DNA from: a virus
Virus record (IMG/VR): IMGVR_UViG_3300025030_001854
Span: 62,001-126,000 of that record
Length of the DNA stretch: 64,000 nucleotides
Reading direction: 5' to 3' (one strand)
Shown: positions 40,343 through 49,415 of the stretch, one piece after another
Numbering within the stretch: position 1 is the stretch's first letter
Layout: each line of letters begins with the position of its first letter
The notes under the pieces: generated by a model
Seen by the model: only the letters and a program-made list of their open reading frames with translations
Told to the model about the DNA's origin: nothing
The model's database searches: none
Translations under genes and position numbers: made by a program

Positions 40343-40752
40343 GGCTATTTAATATTAATGGAAAATTAGTTACCAAAAACGTTACCAGATATTTAATTAA
40401 ATGGGATAAAGCATGTAAATCTAAACTCCAATTTAAAGTTAAAAAATTTCTTAGACCTTTTTGGCGTCCATTTATTGTTTATGAAGAATTTCCGGTTTAT
40501 GGAACACTTTTAAAAGTCGATATATTAAACGCTTCATTAAAAGTGGCTATAGAAGTTCAAGGGCCACAACATAATGAGTTTCATTATTTCCATGATGGAA
40601 AACCAGAATTATTCTTAGATTCCGTTAAAAGAGACTGCAAAAAAATGGAATGGTTAGAAAGAAATGGTTTTCAATTAATAGAAATTATGTATAATGAAGT
40701 AGATACACTATCAAAAGAATGGTTTAGACAAAAATTTAATCTTATTCTCTAA
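40339..40752 (+). CDS. PD-(D/E)XK / Vsr-like nuclease
   Basis: The 137-aa protein contains VDILNASLKVAIEVQGPQHN near residues 59-78, the D-(x)n-E-x-Q arrangement of a PD-(D/E)XK catalytic core. It then has SVKRDCKKMEWLERNGFQLIEI, the conserved helix and strand seen in Vsr/DUF559-type nucleases. It is probably a small DNA endonuclease used in recombination or repair alongside the RecA-like protein. Confidence 0.72.
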   Translation: MRLFNINGKLVTKNVTRYLIKWDKACKSKLQFKVKKFLRPFWRPFIVYEEFPVYGTLLKVDILNASLKVAIEVQGPQHNEFHYFHDGKPELFLDSVKRDCKKMEWLERNGFQLIEIMYNEVDTLSKEWFRQKFNLIL

Positions 40753-40777
40753 ATAAAATATCTGTGTAAATACAATT

Positions 40778-41041
40778 ATGACAAATCGACAAGGCTCCAT
40801 GCCGAAACATGTATTAAATTTAATAAATGAACATGCTCTTGGTGGATTTGTTTTATATTATTTTAATAGCGAAAATGGACATCCAGAACATATTATGTTT
40901 TTTGAAAGTCCAGCCCACTGTTTAGCATTACAAAAATATATTGGAGATTGGAGTGAGGGTTTAAAACAAGCGTCTATTGAAGCTTCTAAACACTCAATCC
41001 AAGCATTAAGTGAGGGAGAAGAAGACGAAGAAGACGAATAA
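40778..41041 (+). CDS. hypothetical acidic-tailed protein, 87 aa
   Basis: The protein ends in a strongly acidic run (EGEEDEEDE), a feature common to single-stranded-DNA-binding and partner-recruiting phage proteins. The body (GGFVLYYFNSENGHPEHIMFFES) is unfamiliar. The promoter for dnaB starts immediately after its stop codon. Confidence 0.55.
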   Translation: MTNRQGSMPKHVLNLINEHALGGFVLYYFNSENGHPEHIMFFESPAHCLALQKYIGDWSEGLKQASIEASKHSIQALSEGEEDEEDE

Positions 41042-41043
41042 CC

Positions 41044-41075
41044 TTGACAATGAGGCAGTCTTATTCTAGTATAAT
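41044..41075 (+). promoter_or_regulatory. leaderless-type promoter for the dnaB-primase-nuclease operon
   Basis: TTGACA (41044-41049) is followed at 17 bases by TAGTAT (41067-41072), with an overlapping TATAAT at 41070-41075. Either places the transcription start at 41079-41082, on the ATG at 41081, so the dnaB message would have no leader. Confidence 0.7.
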
Positions 41076-41080
41076 CTACT

Positions 41081-42565
41081 ATGGCCCTTCATTCTCTTCA
41101 AATAGAAAAACACGTTTTAGGAGGTTTAATTCAGAATCCAAACATCATGATAGATGTTATCGGATTTATTTCAGAAAAAGATTTCGTAGCTGAACCTCAT
41201 GGAGTTATTTTTTCCTGCTTAAAACAGATTATCCTTGCTAGTGAAAATGTCGATAAAGTTCTTCTTGCCCAAAAAATAACAGGATTGGGAATCTCTTTCA
41301 AAGACAAAATTAATATCTTTGATTATATTGATGCTATATCATTCTCTAGTATTACTCCAAAAGCAACATTCAAAGCTTGTCAAGAATTATCCAAATTAAA
41401 AGCTCTTAGAGAATTAAGTCATACCTGTAATAAGATTCAACAACACTTAGAAAAATCATCTAATAATCCTCTAGAACAAACTATTGCCGAAGTTGATGCT
41501 TTATACGGAGATAAAGTATCTTCTTTTTCTATTGAAGACGAGCCAGATGATTTATTTTCTGATGTTTATGAAATGATTGAATCATTAGGGAATAATCCTA
41601 ACGAAGAAATAGGACTATTAACTCCATTTAATGATTTTAACCGAATGTATGGTGGCCTTAGAGGCGGAAATGTATATGCCGTGGCATCTAGAGCTGGGCA
41701 AGGAAAAACTACTTGGCTCAACCATTTAGCCTGTGAAACGGGCAGAATTAATAATGTTCCAGCCCTAATATTAGATACAGAAATGGTTTCTAAAGAAATT
41801 AAATTAAGAACAGCCGCAGCATTCTCTGGTGTCCCATTATGGTATCTAGAAACCGGAAATTGGAGAAAAAATGCAGATATGGTAGAAAAAGTAAGAAAAA
41901 TTCTTCCATCTCTAAAAAGTAAATATAAGACTTATCATTATCATGTTGGCAATAAGCATATAGATGAAGTAATGGCCATTATGAGAAGATGGTATTATAA
42001 AATCGTTGGTAGAGGTAACAAGGCTATTATTATTTACGATTATTTAAAACTCACAACGGAAAAGGTAGGACAAAATTGGGCTGAATATCAAGTGTTAGGA
42101 GAAAAGGTAGATAAATTAAAAAGAATAGCCCTAGAATTAGATTTACCCATTTTTTCCGCTATTCAAATTAATAGAACTGGAGAGAATTCTGGAAGAACAT
42201 CGGCAAATGTAGTTGATGATGCTTCTGCTATTGCCATTTCTGATAGATTAGCGTGGTTTGCTACATACTTAGCTATTTTGAGAAGAAAAACAGAAGATGA
42301 AATAGTATTAGATACTCTGGATAGCGGAACCCATAAACTCGTAGAAATTAAAGCTCGATATCAAGGAAGAGAGGCTGCTGGACATAGGGACTTAGTATTA
42401 CGAGAATTCCCAGATGGAAGCAGAAAATATGTAAGAAATTACCTTAATTTTGAGATAAGTAATTTTAATATTGAAGAACGAGGAACTGTCCACGATGCTA
42501 TTCAAAGACAAAATTCTCAATTTCTGGTAACGGATAGTGTTGGTATTAGAGAAGAAACATTATGA
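41081..42565 (+). CDS. dnaB: DnaB-type replicative helicase
   Basis: The 494-aa protein has the two-domain DnaB layout. The N-terminal helical domain (LQIEKHVLGGLIQNPNIMIDV) is followed by a RecA-fold ATPase with GGLRGGNVYAVASRAGQGKTTW (Walker A near residue 205), the LILDTEMVSKEI strand, IIIYDYLKL (Walker B) and PIFSAIQINRTG (motif with Gln sensor). It unwinds the fork and recruits the primase encoded next door (ATGA overlap). Confidence 0.93.
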   Translation: MALHSLQIEKHVLGGLIQNPNIMIDVIGFISEKDFVAEPHGVIFSCLKQIILASENVDKVLLAQKITGLGISFKDKINIFDYIDAISFSSITPKATFKACQELSKLKALRELSHTCNKIQQHLEKSSNNPLEQTIAEVDALYGDKVSSFSIEDEPDDLFSDVYEMIESLGNNPNEEIGLLTPFNDFNRMYGGLRGGNVYAVASRAGQGKTTWLNHLACETGRINNVPALILDTEMVSKEIKLRTAAAFSGVPLWYLETGNWRKNADMVEKVRKILPSLKSKYKTYHYHVGNKHIDEVMAIMRRWYYKIVGRGNKAIIIYDYLKLTTEKVGQNWAEYQVLGEKVDKLKRIALELDLPIFSAIQINRTGENSGRTSANVVDDASAIAISDRLAWFATYLAILRRKTEDEIVLDTLDSGTHKLVEIKARYQGREAAGHRDLVLREFPDGSRKYVRNYLNFEISNFNIEERGTVHDAIQRQNSQFLVTDSVGIREETL

Positions 42566-43461
42566 TTGAAAGTATTAAGGATGTTCTTCATAAAATTGGT
42601 TATTCTCAATTAATAGATAATGGTCAATATTTTCGCACAAAACCATTATATAGAGATTCAGATAACCCGACATCTCTATCTATAGATAAAACTACTGGTG
42701 ATTGGTATGATTTTGGGACAAATACTGGGGGAAAGCTTCTTCAGTTTATTCACCTTCATTCTACCGGCACTTCTATTTTGTCCGTAGATGATTTAAATAA
42801 AGTCCAATCTTTTCAACCAGTAGTTAGTCATCAAGTCGAAATTCAAGAACAAGAAATATTCTCTAAGGATTGTCTGGTTAGATTATTAAAAGATAATTCT
42901 TATTGGAATAATCGAGGAATAAGTAATGAGACTTTGGAAATTTTCAGTGGGGGAGTAGCAATAAAGGGCAAACTTATGAATAGGTATGTTTTTCCTATTT
43001 TTAATGAAAGACATGACCTAGTAGGATTTAGCGGCAGAGCCCTACAAAATTTTAATCCTAAATGGAAACTTCTAGGGAGTAAATCAAAATGGAGTTACCC
43101 TTTAATATTTAATAAACCAGAAATCATCAAAAATAAATATGTAATTTTAGTAGAGAGTATCGGGGATATGTTAGCTTTGTGGGAGGCTGAAATAAAAAAT
43201 GTTTTAGTGTTATTTGGTATAGATATTAGTTCTAGTATTGTTACCTCTCTTATTAAATTAGATGTTAATAAAATCGTTTTAGCGTTAAATAACGACAAAG
43301 ATAATAACTTTATAGGAAATATAGCTAGTGAAAACGGTAAAAAATTTCTTTCTAAGTTTTTTGATGAATCTCAAATTCTAATTTCATTACCTACTTTAAA
43401 AGATTTTGGAGATATGACTGTCGAAGAAATAAATTTATGGAAGACAAACCTACCCCTTTAA
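42562..43461 (+). CDS. dnaG: DnaG-type primase lacking the zinc-finger cysteines
   Basis: The 299-aa protein follows DnaG order but is short. The CHC2-like N-terminal region (YRDSDNPTSLSIDKTTGDWYDFG...GGKLLQFI) keeps the fold pattern without any Cys or metal ligands. The RNA polymerase/Toprim part is present: NRGISNETLEIFSGGVA, RYVFPIFNERHDLVGFSGR, VILVESIGDMLALWEA and ALNNDKDNN. The helicase-interaction domain seems absent. It should lay RNA primers. Template recognition must work without a zinc ribbon. Confidence 0.85.
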   Translation: MIESIKDVLHKIGYSQLIDNGQYFRTKPLYRDSDNPTSLSIDKTTGDWYDFGTNTGGKLLQFIHLHSTGTSILSVDDLNKVQSFQPVVSHQVEIQEQEIFSKDCLVRLLKDNSYWNNRGISNETLEIFSGGVAIKGKLMNRYVFPIFNERHDLVGFSGRALQNFNPKWKLLGSKSKWSYPLIFNKPEIIKNKYVILVESIGDMLALWEAEIKNVLVLFGIDISSSIVTSLIKLDVNKIVLALNNDKDNNFIGNIASENGKKFLSKFFDESQILISLPTLKDFGDMTVEEINLWKTNLPL

Positions 43462-44489
43462 TAGGATTATCCGCTTCTCGAACAAAACTTTTAGACCAAT
43501 GTTCTTGGCAATATTGGGCAAATTACCATATTCAACTACCTCAAATTCAAAATGAAGGAGCAAAAAAGGGTTCTATTTGTCATTCTGTTTTTGAGGTCTT
43601 GTTAAAAAAGAAACATAAAAAACATTATAAACAGATAATTAAAGAAAATTCTATTATTGGAAGTAAAGCTGTTTATCGAATGGTTCTTCACCATATAAGA
43701 AAATTAAAACTTTCTCTAACTAAAGAATTATTAGTTATGATAGACCAAATGATTATGGTCGGACTAAAAAATGATTTTTTTATTAAAAATGGGAAATTAG
43801 TAGCTCCAGAATTTGAATTTGATTTATCCAACGAATCACCTTGTTATAGAATTAAAGGATTTATGGATAAGCCAGTTATTGTCGGTAATGAAATAATTAT
43901 AGATGATTTTAAATCTTCTAAGAAAAAATTTGAAGGAGAAGACCAAGAATCTAATCTTCAAGCACTAATTTATAGTCTTGCAGCGAAAAAACTTTGGCCA
44001 CATCTATCGCCAAGAGTCAGATTTATTTTTCTACAGTATCCAGATAGTCCGATTATGGAATTAAAATTTACTGACAATGCTTTAAAAGGACTAGAGTTTT
44101 ATTTAGAAGAAATAGAAAAAAAGGTATTATTTTTTAATAAATATGATGCCATGAAAAATTTTGCCGCTCACATTGAACCCTCTCCAAATGAATTTAAAGG
44201 AAAGGTGGTTTGTGGCTATGCTAAAAAACCAGGACAATTAAAAAAAGATGGAACAAAAATGTGGCATTGTCCATATAAATTTCCATTTCAATATTATCGT
44301 GTAAAAATGAAAGACGGGAAAGAAAAGACGTTTTTTACCATAGAAGAAATTCCAAAAGATATAGCATTAGAAATTAAACTAGAACAATATGCTGGTTGTC
44401 CAGCCTTTTTCTCTCCAGCGTTAGACATAAATATTAAACCTCAACCCCCTGTTATAAAAAGAAATGTTTTGGACGATTTCAACTTTTAA
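43437..44489 (+). CDS. RecB/Cas4-like PD-(D/E)XK exonuclease
   Basis: The 350-aa protein shows the RecB-family nuclease motifs in order: LSASRTKLLDQCSWQYW at the N-terminus, KGSICHSVFE (G-x3-H), IKGFMDKPV (GxxD), IIIDDFKSSKKK (D-x-K) and SNLQALIYSLAAK (Q-x3-Y). Cysteines near both ends (C17 and a late Cys group) could hold an iron-sulfur cluster as in Cas4/AddB, but the spacing does not fit well. It overlaps the primase end by 25 bases. Confidence 0.82.
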   Translation: MEDKPTPLIGLSASRTKLLDQCSWQYWANYHIQLPQIQNEGAKKGSICHSVFEVLLKKKHKKHYKQIIKENSIIGSKAVYRMVLHHIRKLKLSLTKELLVMIDQMIMVGLKNDFFIKNGKLVAPEFEFDLSNESPCYRIKGFMDKPVIVGNEIIIDDFKSSKKKFEGEDQESNLQALIYSLAAKKLWPHLSPRVRFIFLQYPDSPIMELKFTDNALKGLEFYLEEIEKKVLFFNKYDAMKNFAAHIEPSPNEFKGKVVCGYAKKPGQLKKDGTKMWHCPYKFPFQYYRVKMKDGKEKTFFTIEEIPKDIALEIKLEQYAGCPAFFSPALDINIKPQPPVIKRNVLDDFNF

Positions 44490-44492
44490 CTC

Positions 44493-44521
44493 TTGACTTT
44501 TGGATAAGAAAAACTTAACAT
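44493..44521 (+). promoter_or_regulatory. leaderless-type promoter for the polymerase gene block
   Basis: TTGACT (44493-44498), 17 bases, then TAACAT (44516-44521). Six bases separate the -10 from the ATG at 44528, so transcription should begin on the start codon. It would drive the PHP, nuclease, DnaQ, YopX and polymerase genes. Confidence 0.6.
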
Positions 44522-44527
44522 ATACAT

Positions 44528-45307
44528 ATGTATTCTACATTGCCGTTGTTTAAAAGTCACTTTAGTTTGGGTAAAAGTATCCTAACTTTAGAAGCTCCGA
44601 CTTGTAAAGAATCTTATCCTGTTTCTATTTTTGACCTTCTCGTAGCTAATAAATTAAAAATTCTTCCATTGGTTGATGATAATATTAGTGGCTTACTACA
44701 AGCGAGTAAAAACGCCAAAGAAAATAAAATTAAACTAATGTTTGGTTTAAGACTCTTCTTTACCGAAGATTGTTTAAATCAAAATGAGGATTCGCTTAAA
44801 AAGCGGGCAAGATATATAATATTTGCTAAAAATCCAAATGGCTATAAAGACCTACTTCGTCTTTGGTCTTTTGCAGCGAAAGATGGATTTTATTATACTC
44901 CATGTTTAGATTTTAAACAATTGAAAAAATTATGGACAGATAATCTTTCTTTGGTGGTTCCATTTTATGATTCTTTTCTTTATTTAAATACTTTTTATTC
45001 GCACCAACACGTTCCAGATTTTTCTTTTACTTCTCCCGTTTTTCTCCAAGAAGATAATAATTTGCCTTTTGATTCGCTATTATTAAATAGAGTGATAGAC
45101 TTTACTACATCGAAGAAATTCCCAATCATGCCAGCTCAAAGTATCTATTATAAAAATGAAGATGATTTTTTGGCTTATATCACTTTTAGATGTATCCATA
45201 ATCGAGGCCATTCTTCCAAATCGACCGTAGAAAGACCTGAACTAGACCACATGGGAAGTAATACATTTAATTTTAAAAGATGGTTAAAAAATAATCAAAC
45301 CGCATGA
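44528..45307 (+). CDS. stand-alone, degenerate PHP domain of DNA polymerase III alpha
   Basis: The 259-aa protein aligns in order with the N-terminal PHP region of DnaE. It has LPLFKSHFSLGKS in place of the HLHTEYS opening, VSIFDLLVANKLKILPLVDDN in place of the ITDHG motif, and IKLMFGLRLFF for the GxE strand. A late SIYYKNEDDFLAYITFRCIHNRG block matches the usual end of the domain. Most metal-binding His/Asp residues are lost, so catalysis is unlikely. The polymerase proper is encoded separately at 46842. It presumably acts as a structural subunit of the polymerase. Confidence 0.75.
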   Translation: MYSTLPLFKSHFSLGKSILTLEAPTCKESYPVSIFDLLVANKLKILPLVDDNISGLLQASKNAKENKIKLMFGLRLFFTEDCLNQNEDSLKKRARYIIFAKNPNGYKDLLRLWSFAAKDGFYYTPCLDFKQLKKLWTDNLSLVVPFYDSFLYLNTFYSHQHVPDFSFTSPVFLQEDNNLPFDSLLLNRVIDFTTSKKFPIMPAQSIYYKNEDDFLAYITFRCIHNRGHSSKSTVERPELDHMGSNTFNFKRWLKNNQTA

Positions 45308-45810
45308 AAATATTCGACTTTAATGAACAATTACCTATTGGGAAAACAGGAGAATTAATCTTTTCTCAAATTTATAAGAATTTAAATATCAAATTATCAG
45401 AAGATAAACGGTGGGATTTTGAACTTGGTGATAAAATCAAAATTGAGTTAAAAACCGACACATATAATATGGAAGCTACTGAAAACTTTTTTATGGAATT
45501 ATATAGTGATTCAGATAAGGGAACTTTAGGCGGTCCATGGAGAGCCCTTTCTGATGGGGTTGAATATTTTGTTTATTTTTATATTTCCAATGGAACATTT
45601 TTTTGGTTTAAAACGCAAGAATTATGTAATGCCTTAGAAAATATTATTGCTCAATTTAATTTAAAATTAAAGGCTATCAGTAATAAGGGATGGACTACCC
45701 AAGGATATCTCATAAATAGAGATTTATTAAAAAATGTAATATGTCAATTAGATGTAGTTCCTTCGAATGAACCAAAAACAGACCCAGACGACTCCAACCC
45801 ACCCTTTTAA
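45304..45810 (+). CDS. PD-(D/E)XK-type nuclease-like protein
   Basis: The 168-aa protein has RWDFELGDKIKIELKTDTYNMEATENFFMELYS near residues 38-70, whose D...E-x-K arrangement suits a PD-(D/E)XK core. A conserved GGPWRALSDGVEYFVYFY and an FFWFKTQELCNALE block follow. I associate this layout with small phage resolvase or nuclease-like proteins. It is coupled by ATGA to the PHP gene. Activity is inferred. Confidence 0.65.
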   Translation: MKIFDFNEQLPIGKTGELIFSQIYKNLNIKLSEDKRWDFELGDKIKIELKTDTYNMEATENFFMELYSDSDKGTLGGPWRALSDGVEYFVYFYISNGTFFWFKTQELCNALENIIAQFNLKLKAISNKGWTTQGYLINRDLLKNVICQLDVVPSNEPKTDPDDSNPPF

Positions 45811-45811
45811 T

Positions 45812-46459
45812 ATGGAAGATAACCTATTACGATATGATAAAAAATCAGTATTTACTTTTATTGATTTAGAGACATTTAATTTATGTCTTAACTTTATATT
45901 TAATCGCCCTTGGCAAGTTGGGATTATTCAGGTTAAGGGAGATAAAATTATTGACTCCCAAGATATTAGAGTTAAATGGCCAGATTCCCCCCATTTATCT
46001 ATAGGCAGAGAGGCGGCAGTAATTACTAGATTCAATCCAGAAGAACATGAAAAATTAGCTATCTTGCCAGAAGAGGCTTTTAAAATATTTTGGCCAATGC
46101 TTGTAAATTCTGATTATATTATTATGCATAATGGTCTTAGGTTTGATTTATATTTATTAAAGGGATTCGCGGAAATGATGGGTGTCGATTGGAAATTCAT
46201 AATGAACAAGGTGATTGATACTAAATCTGTTGCTCAGGGAATTAAAATGAATATTCCTTATAGAAAAGCAGATGGAACTTTTTTGGAGTATCAATATAGA
46301 ATGGCAAATGCAGTTGTTAAGGGAATTAAAACTAATCTTACCGCTCTTGGAAAAGAATATGGAATAGAACATGATTACGAACAACTCCATCATGCGATTA
46401 ATGATTTGCTATTAAATTTAAAAGTCTGGGATAAGTTAAAATATCAATTGGATTTATGA
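45812..46459 (+). CDS. DnaQ-like 3'-5' exonuclease
   Basis: The 215-aa protein has the DEDD exonuclease motifs: FTFIDLETFNL (Exo I D-x-E), IIMHNGLRFDLYLL (Exo II) and LHHAINDLLLNL (Exo III with H-x4-D). It should proofread for the polymerase encoded two genes downstream. The start at 45812 follows the previous stop by one base; an earlier in-frame ATG would overlap that gene. Confidence 0.85.
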   Translation: MEDNLLRYDKKSVFTFIDLETFNLCLNFIFNRPWQVGIIQVKGDKIIDSQDIRVKWPDSPHLSIGREAAVITRFNPEEHEKLAILPEEAFKIFWPMLVNSDYIIMHNGLRFDLYLLKGFAEMMGVDWKFIMNKVIDTKSVAQGIKMNIPYRKADGTFLEYQYRMANAVVKGIKTNLTALGKEYGIEHDYEQLHHAINDLLLNLKVWDKLKYQLDL

Positions 46460-46851
46460 ATATTAAATTTAGAATATGGTCTTTTAATCTAAAAGGATGG
46501 ATAAACGATTTATTTCTTGAGAATTTAGGATTCATTTATTCTCAAACTTTAAATAGTTATCTTAAAAACTTACAGTTTAATAAATCTATTTGTATCCAGC
46601 AATTTACTGGCCTAGTAGATAAAAATGGAAAAGAAATTTACGAAGGAGATATTGTAACCACTCATCATTATGATGATTGGGATGATAATGAAGGATTCGA
46701 TGTTATCAACATGGTAAAATGGTGCCCAATTCACGTAGGATGGAGAGGATTTACAAAAGAAATAGAGAAAAAATCTTATGCTGGAAATAAATTATCCAAA
46801 CCGATAACTATCATTGGTAATATTTTCGAAAATCCACAATTATGCAAGTAA
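46456..46851 (+). CDS. YopX-family protein
   Basis: The 131-aa protein has the YopX signature: IKFRIWS at the N-terminus, QQFTGLVDKNGKEIYEGDIV near residues 49-68, a VKWCPIHVGW strand and the terminal ITIIGNIFENPQL. YopX proteins are common in phages; their role is not established. It sits inside the polymerase operon, overlapping both neighbours. Confidence 0.88.
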   Translation: MNIKFRIWSFNLKGWINDLFLENLGFIYSQTLNSYLKNLQFNKSICIQQFTGLVDKNGKEIYEGDIVTTHHYDDWDDNEGFDVINMVKWCPIHVGWRGFTKEIEKKSYAGNKLSKPITIIGNIFENPQLCK

Positions 46852-49415
46852 ATGAATTTATAAACGATTTTGAATCAATGGAGGTTCCCATTCTTGGGGT
46901 TCGACTTCCAGAATTCGCTATTGAAGAGAAATATTTAAAAGCAGTTGGTTTAAAATTAGGAACATCTAATTATGATTTTCTTCGAGCTTTATGTATTGAG
47001 GGGTTTAAGAAACTAAAAATATCTAAATCTAACCCAAATTATCAAATTTATGGAGATAGAGTTAAACACGAACTTGGAATTCTTTCCGAATTAGGATTTG
47101 TTGATTACCTATTATTAGTATGGGATGTCATTAATTATTGTAAAGAAAATGATATTCCGACTGGTTTGGGTCGAGGAAGCGCGGCAGGAAGTCTTGTCCT
47201 TTATCTTATTGGTGTCACTAAAATAGACCCTATTAAATACGGACTCTATTTTGAAAGATTCGTGTCTAAAATTAGAGCTAAAAAACAAATCTTTGACGGA
47301 ATTACCTATTTAGACGGTTCGTTAATGTGCGATGTGGATTTGGATATCTGCTACTATAATCGTCCAAAAGTATTAGCTTATTTGGATAAGAAATTTGCCG
47401 GAAAAACATCTAAGATTCTTACATTTAATACTTTATCAGCTAAATTGGTTATTAAAGAGGTCGGTAAGATTCTAGGTGGAGTTCCAGAAGAAGAAATGAC
47501 TCATGTTACAAGTATGATTCCTAAACAGCATGGAATCTTGGAGGATTTAGATGTTGCCTATGAAAAAGTGGGAGAATTTAAAGAATGGTGTGATACTCAT
47601 AGTCTTGTTTATTCTGTAGCTTTAAAATTAAAAGACCTTATTAAAAATAAGGGGGTTCATCCATCAGGAATTATGATTACTCATGGAAACCTACTAGATT
47701 CTTGCCCCACAGAACTTTCTTCAGAAAAGGAAATTGTTTCTTCCTATGACATGAACTGGGTGTCATTATTTTCTGTTAAGTTAGATGCTTTGGGTTTACG
47801 TGGAGTGTCGGTCGTAGATGATATATGTAAACAATTAGGAATTAAGGTCGAAGACATAGATTTAAATGACCCAATTATATATCAGAGCCTACAAAGTTTG
47901 AAATACCCACAAGGTCTATTCCAATTAGAGGCTGACCTATGCTTTAAAACAACCCAAAAAGTTAAACCAAAGAATATGCAAGAATTAAGTGCTATTCTTG
48001 CTGTCGCCCGTCCTGGTGCGATGCAATTTATTGACAAGCTCGCTCTGTATACAACAACTGGAACTATTGACAGTATTCATCCATTTTTTGAAGATATTTT
48101 AATAGAAACTGGTGGGGTTGCCCTATATCAGGAGCAGTTAATGAAAATGGCTAATAAAATTGGTTTCACCTTGGATGAAGCCGAAATTTTAAGGAGAATT
48201 GTAGGAAAAAAGAAAGTTGACGAAGTTAAAAAATGGAAAAGTAAAATTGAAGAAAAAGTAAAAGAGCAAGGACTTGATAAAGAAATAGGAGAAATCTTAT
48301 GGAAGATTTTGGAAGATTCGGCAAGTTATTCATTCAACAAGAGCCATAGTGTAAGTTATGCTGCATTGGCTGCTTTAACAGTCTACTTAAAATTCAAATA
48401 TCCAACAAATTTCTTCTTGTCTCTTCTTTCTATGAGTCAACATGAACCTGACCCCATAGGAGAAATAGCTAAAATCCATAAAGAAATGCAATATTTTAAT
48501 ATTAAATTGCTTTCTCCAAGCTTATCTTATTCCCAAATTAAATTTACTATTGAAGGAAAAGATATTCGTTTCGGTCTTTCTTCTATTAAGGGCATTGCCG
48601 AAAAAACAATTGAAAAACTTAATAATTTTAAACGAGAACATGCCAATAAATTTGAATTATTTGAATCTGCGAAAGAAGCCGGTCTAACAATCGGAGTCCT
48701 CTCCGCTCTTATTCAGGCTGGAACACTGTCTAAATTTGGCGATAAAAGAGCATATTTAGTCTATGAGGCTCAATTATGGAACCTTCTTAAACCGAAAGAA
48801 AAACAAAACGCTATTTCTTTAGCTTTAAAGTATGATTATAAATTAATTCCCATTGTTAAAGCGTTAAATCAGGTTCATAAAGATGAAAAAGGACGACCTT
48901 TAATCAAGGATTCAAGAATGGCAACTATAAAAAAGGGTTCAGAAAGATATAAAAATATTTTTGAACTAAATGATGTATGTGCTGATTTCGCTAACTGGTG
49001 GTATGAAAAACGATTATTGGGTTATGTTTCCGACAAGCACTTAATTGATATATTCTTATCCAAAAAAAGTTCATTATCCCCCATTAATGAAATATTAGAA
49101 TTGCCAGAGGATTCTTACGTTGATTTTATTGGTCATATTGATGAAAATCCTACGCTTGGAACTTCTAGGACAGCTAGAAAAAGCAAATATGCCAAATATC
49201 AAATCAGTGACGAAACAGGGACCGTTAAAGTCATGATTTTTAATGATTCTCTTGAAGAATGTAAAACTTTAAATGGAGTTCTTCCTAAACAAGAAGATAT
49301 CGTAATTGTAAGCGGAAGGAAAAAGGGGGATGATACTATTTTCGCCCGCTTAATTGCTGTTCAACAAAATGTAATTTATACAAAACTTTCAGAATTAAAA
49401 GACCCAACAGTTTAA
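46842..49415 (+). CDS. dnaE: DNA polymerase III alpha subunit (C-family), without PHP domain
   Basis: The 857-aa protein starts at what is normally the middle of DnaE. It has GLGRGSAAGSLVLYLIGVT (residues 108-126), the catalytic acids in CDVDLDI (D164/D166), the third Asp region SVKLDALGLRGVSVVDD, LARPGAM-type AVARPGAM, VALYQEQLMKMANKIG, and NKSHSVSYAALAALTVYLK. A C-terminal OB fold (YVDFIGHIDENPTLG ... GTVKVMIFNDSL) completes it. The roughly 280-aa PHP domain is a separate gene at 44528. It is the phage replicative polymerase. It converges with the minus-strand structural gene, overlapping by 4 bases. Confidence 0.92.
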   Translation: MQVNEFINDFESMEVPILGVRLPEFAIEEKYLKAVGLKLGTSNYDFLRALCIEGFKKLKISKSNPNYQIYGDRVKHELGILSELGFVDYLLLVWDVINYCKENDIPTGLGRGSAAGSLVLYLIGVTKIDPIKYGLYFERFVSKIRAKKQIFDGITYLDGSLMCDVDLDICYYNRPKVLAYLDKKFAGKTSKILTFNTLSAKLVIKEVGKILGGVPEEEMTHVTSMIPKQHGILEDLDVAYEKVGEFKEWCDTHSLVYSVALKLKDLIKNKGVHPSGIMITHGNLLDSCPTELSSEKEIVSSYDMNWVSLFSVKLDALGLRGVSVVDDICKQLGIKVEDIDLNDPIIYQSLQSLKYPQGLFQLEADLCFKTTQKVKPKNMQELSAILAVARPGAMQFIDKLALYTTTGTIDSIHPFFEDILIETGGVALYQEQLMKMANKIGFTLDEAEILRRIVGKKKVDEVKKWKSKIEEKVKEQGLDKEIGEILWKILEDSASYSFNKSHSVSYAALAALTVYLKFKYPTNFFLSLLSMSQHEPDPIGEIAKIHKEMQYFNIKLLSPSLSYSQIKFTIEGKDIRFGLSSIKGIAEKTIEKLNNFKREHANKFELFESAKEAGLTIGVLSALIQAGTLSKFGDKRAYLVYEAQLWNLLKPKEKQNAISLALKYDYKLIPIVKALNQVHKDEKGRPLIKDSRMATIKKGSERYKNIFELNDVCADFANWWYEKRLLGYVSDKHLIDIFLSKKSSLSPINEILELPEDSYVDFIGHIDENPTLGTSRTARKSKYAKYQISDETGTVKVMIFNDSLEECKTLNGVLPKQEDIVIVSGRKKGDDTIFARLIAVQQNVIYTKLSELKDPTV

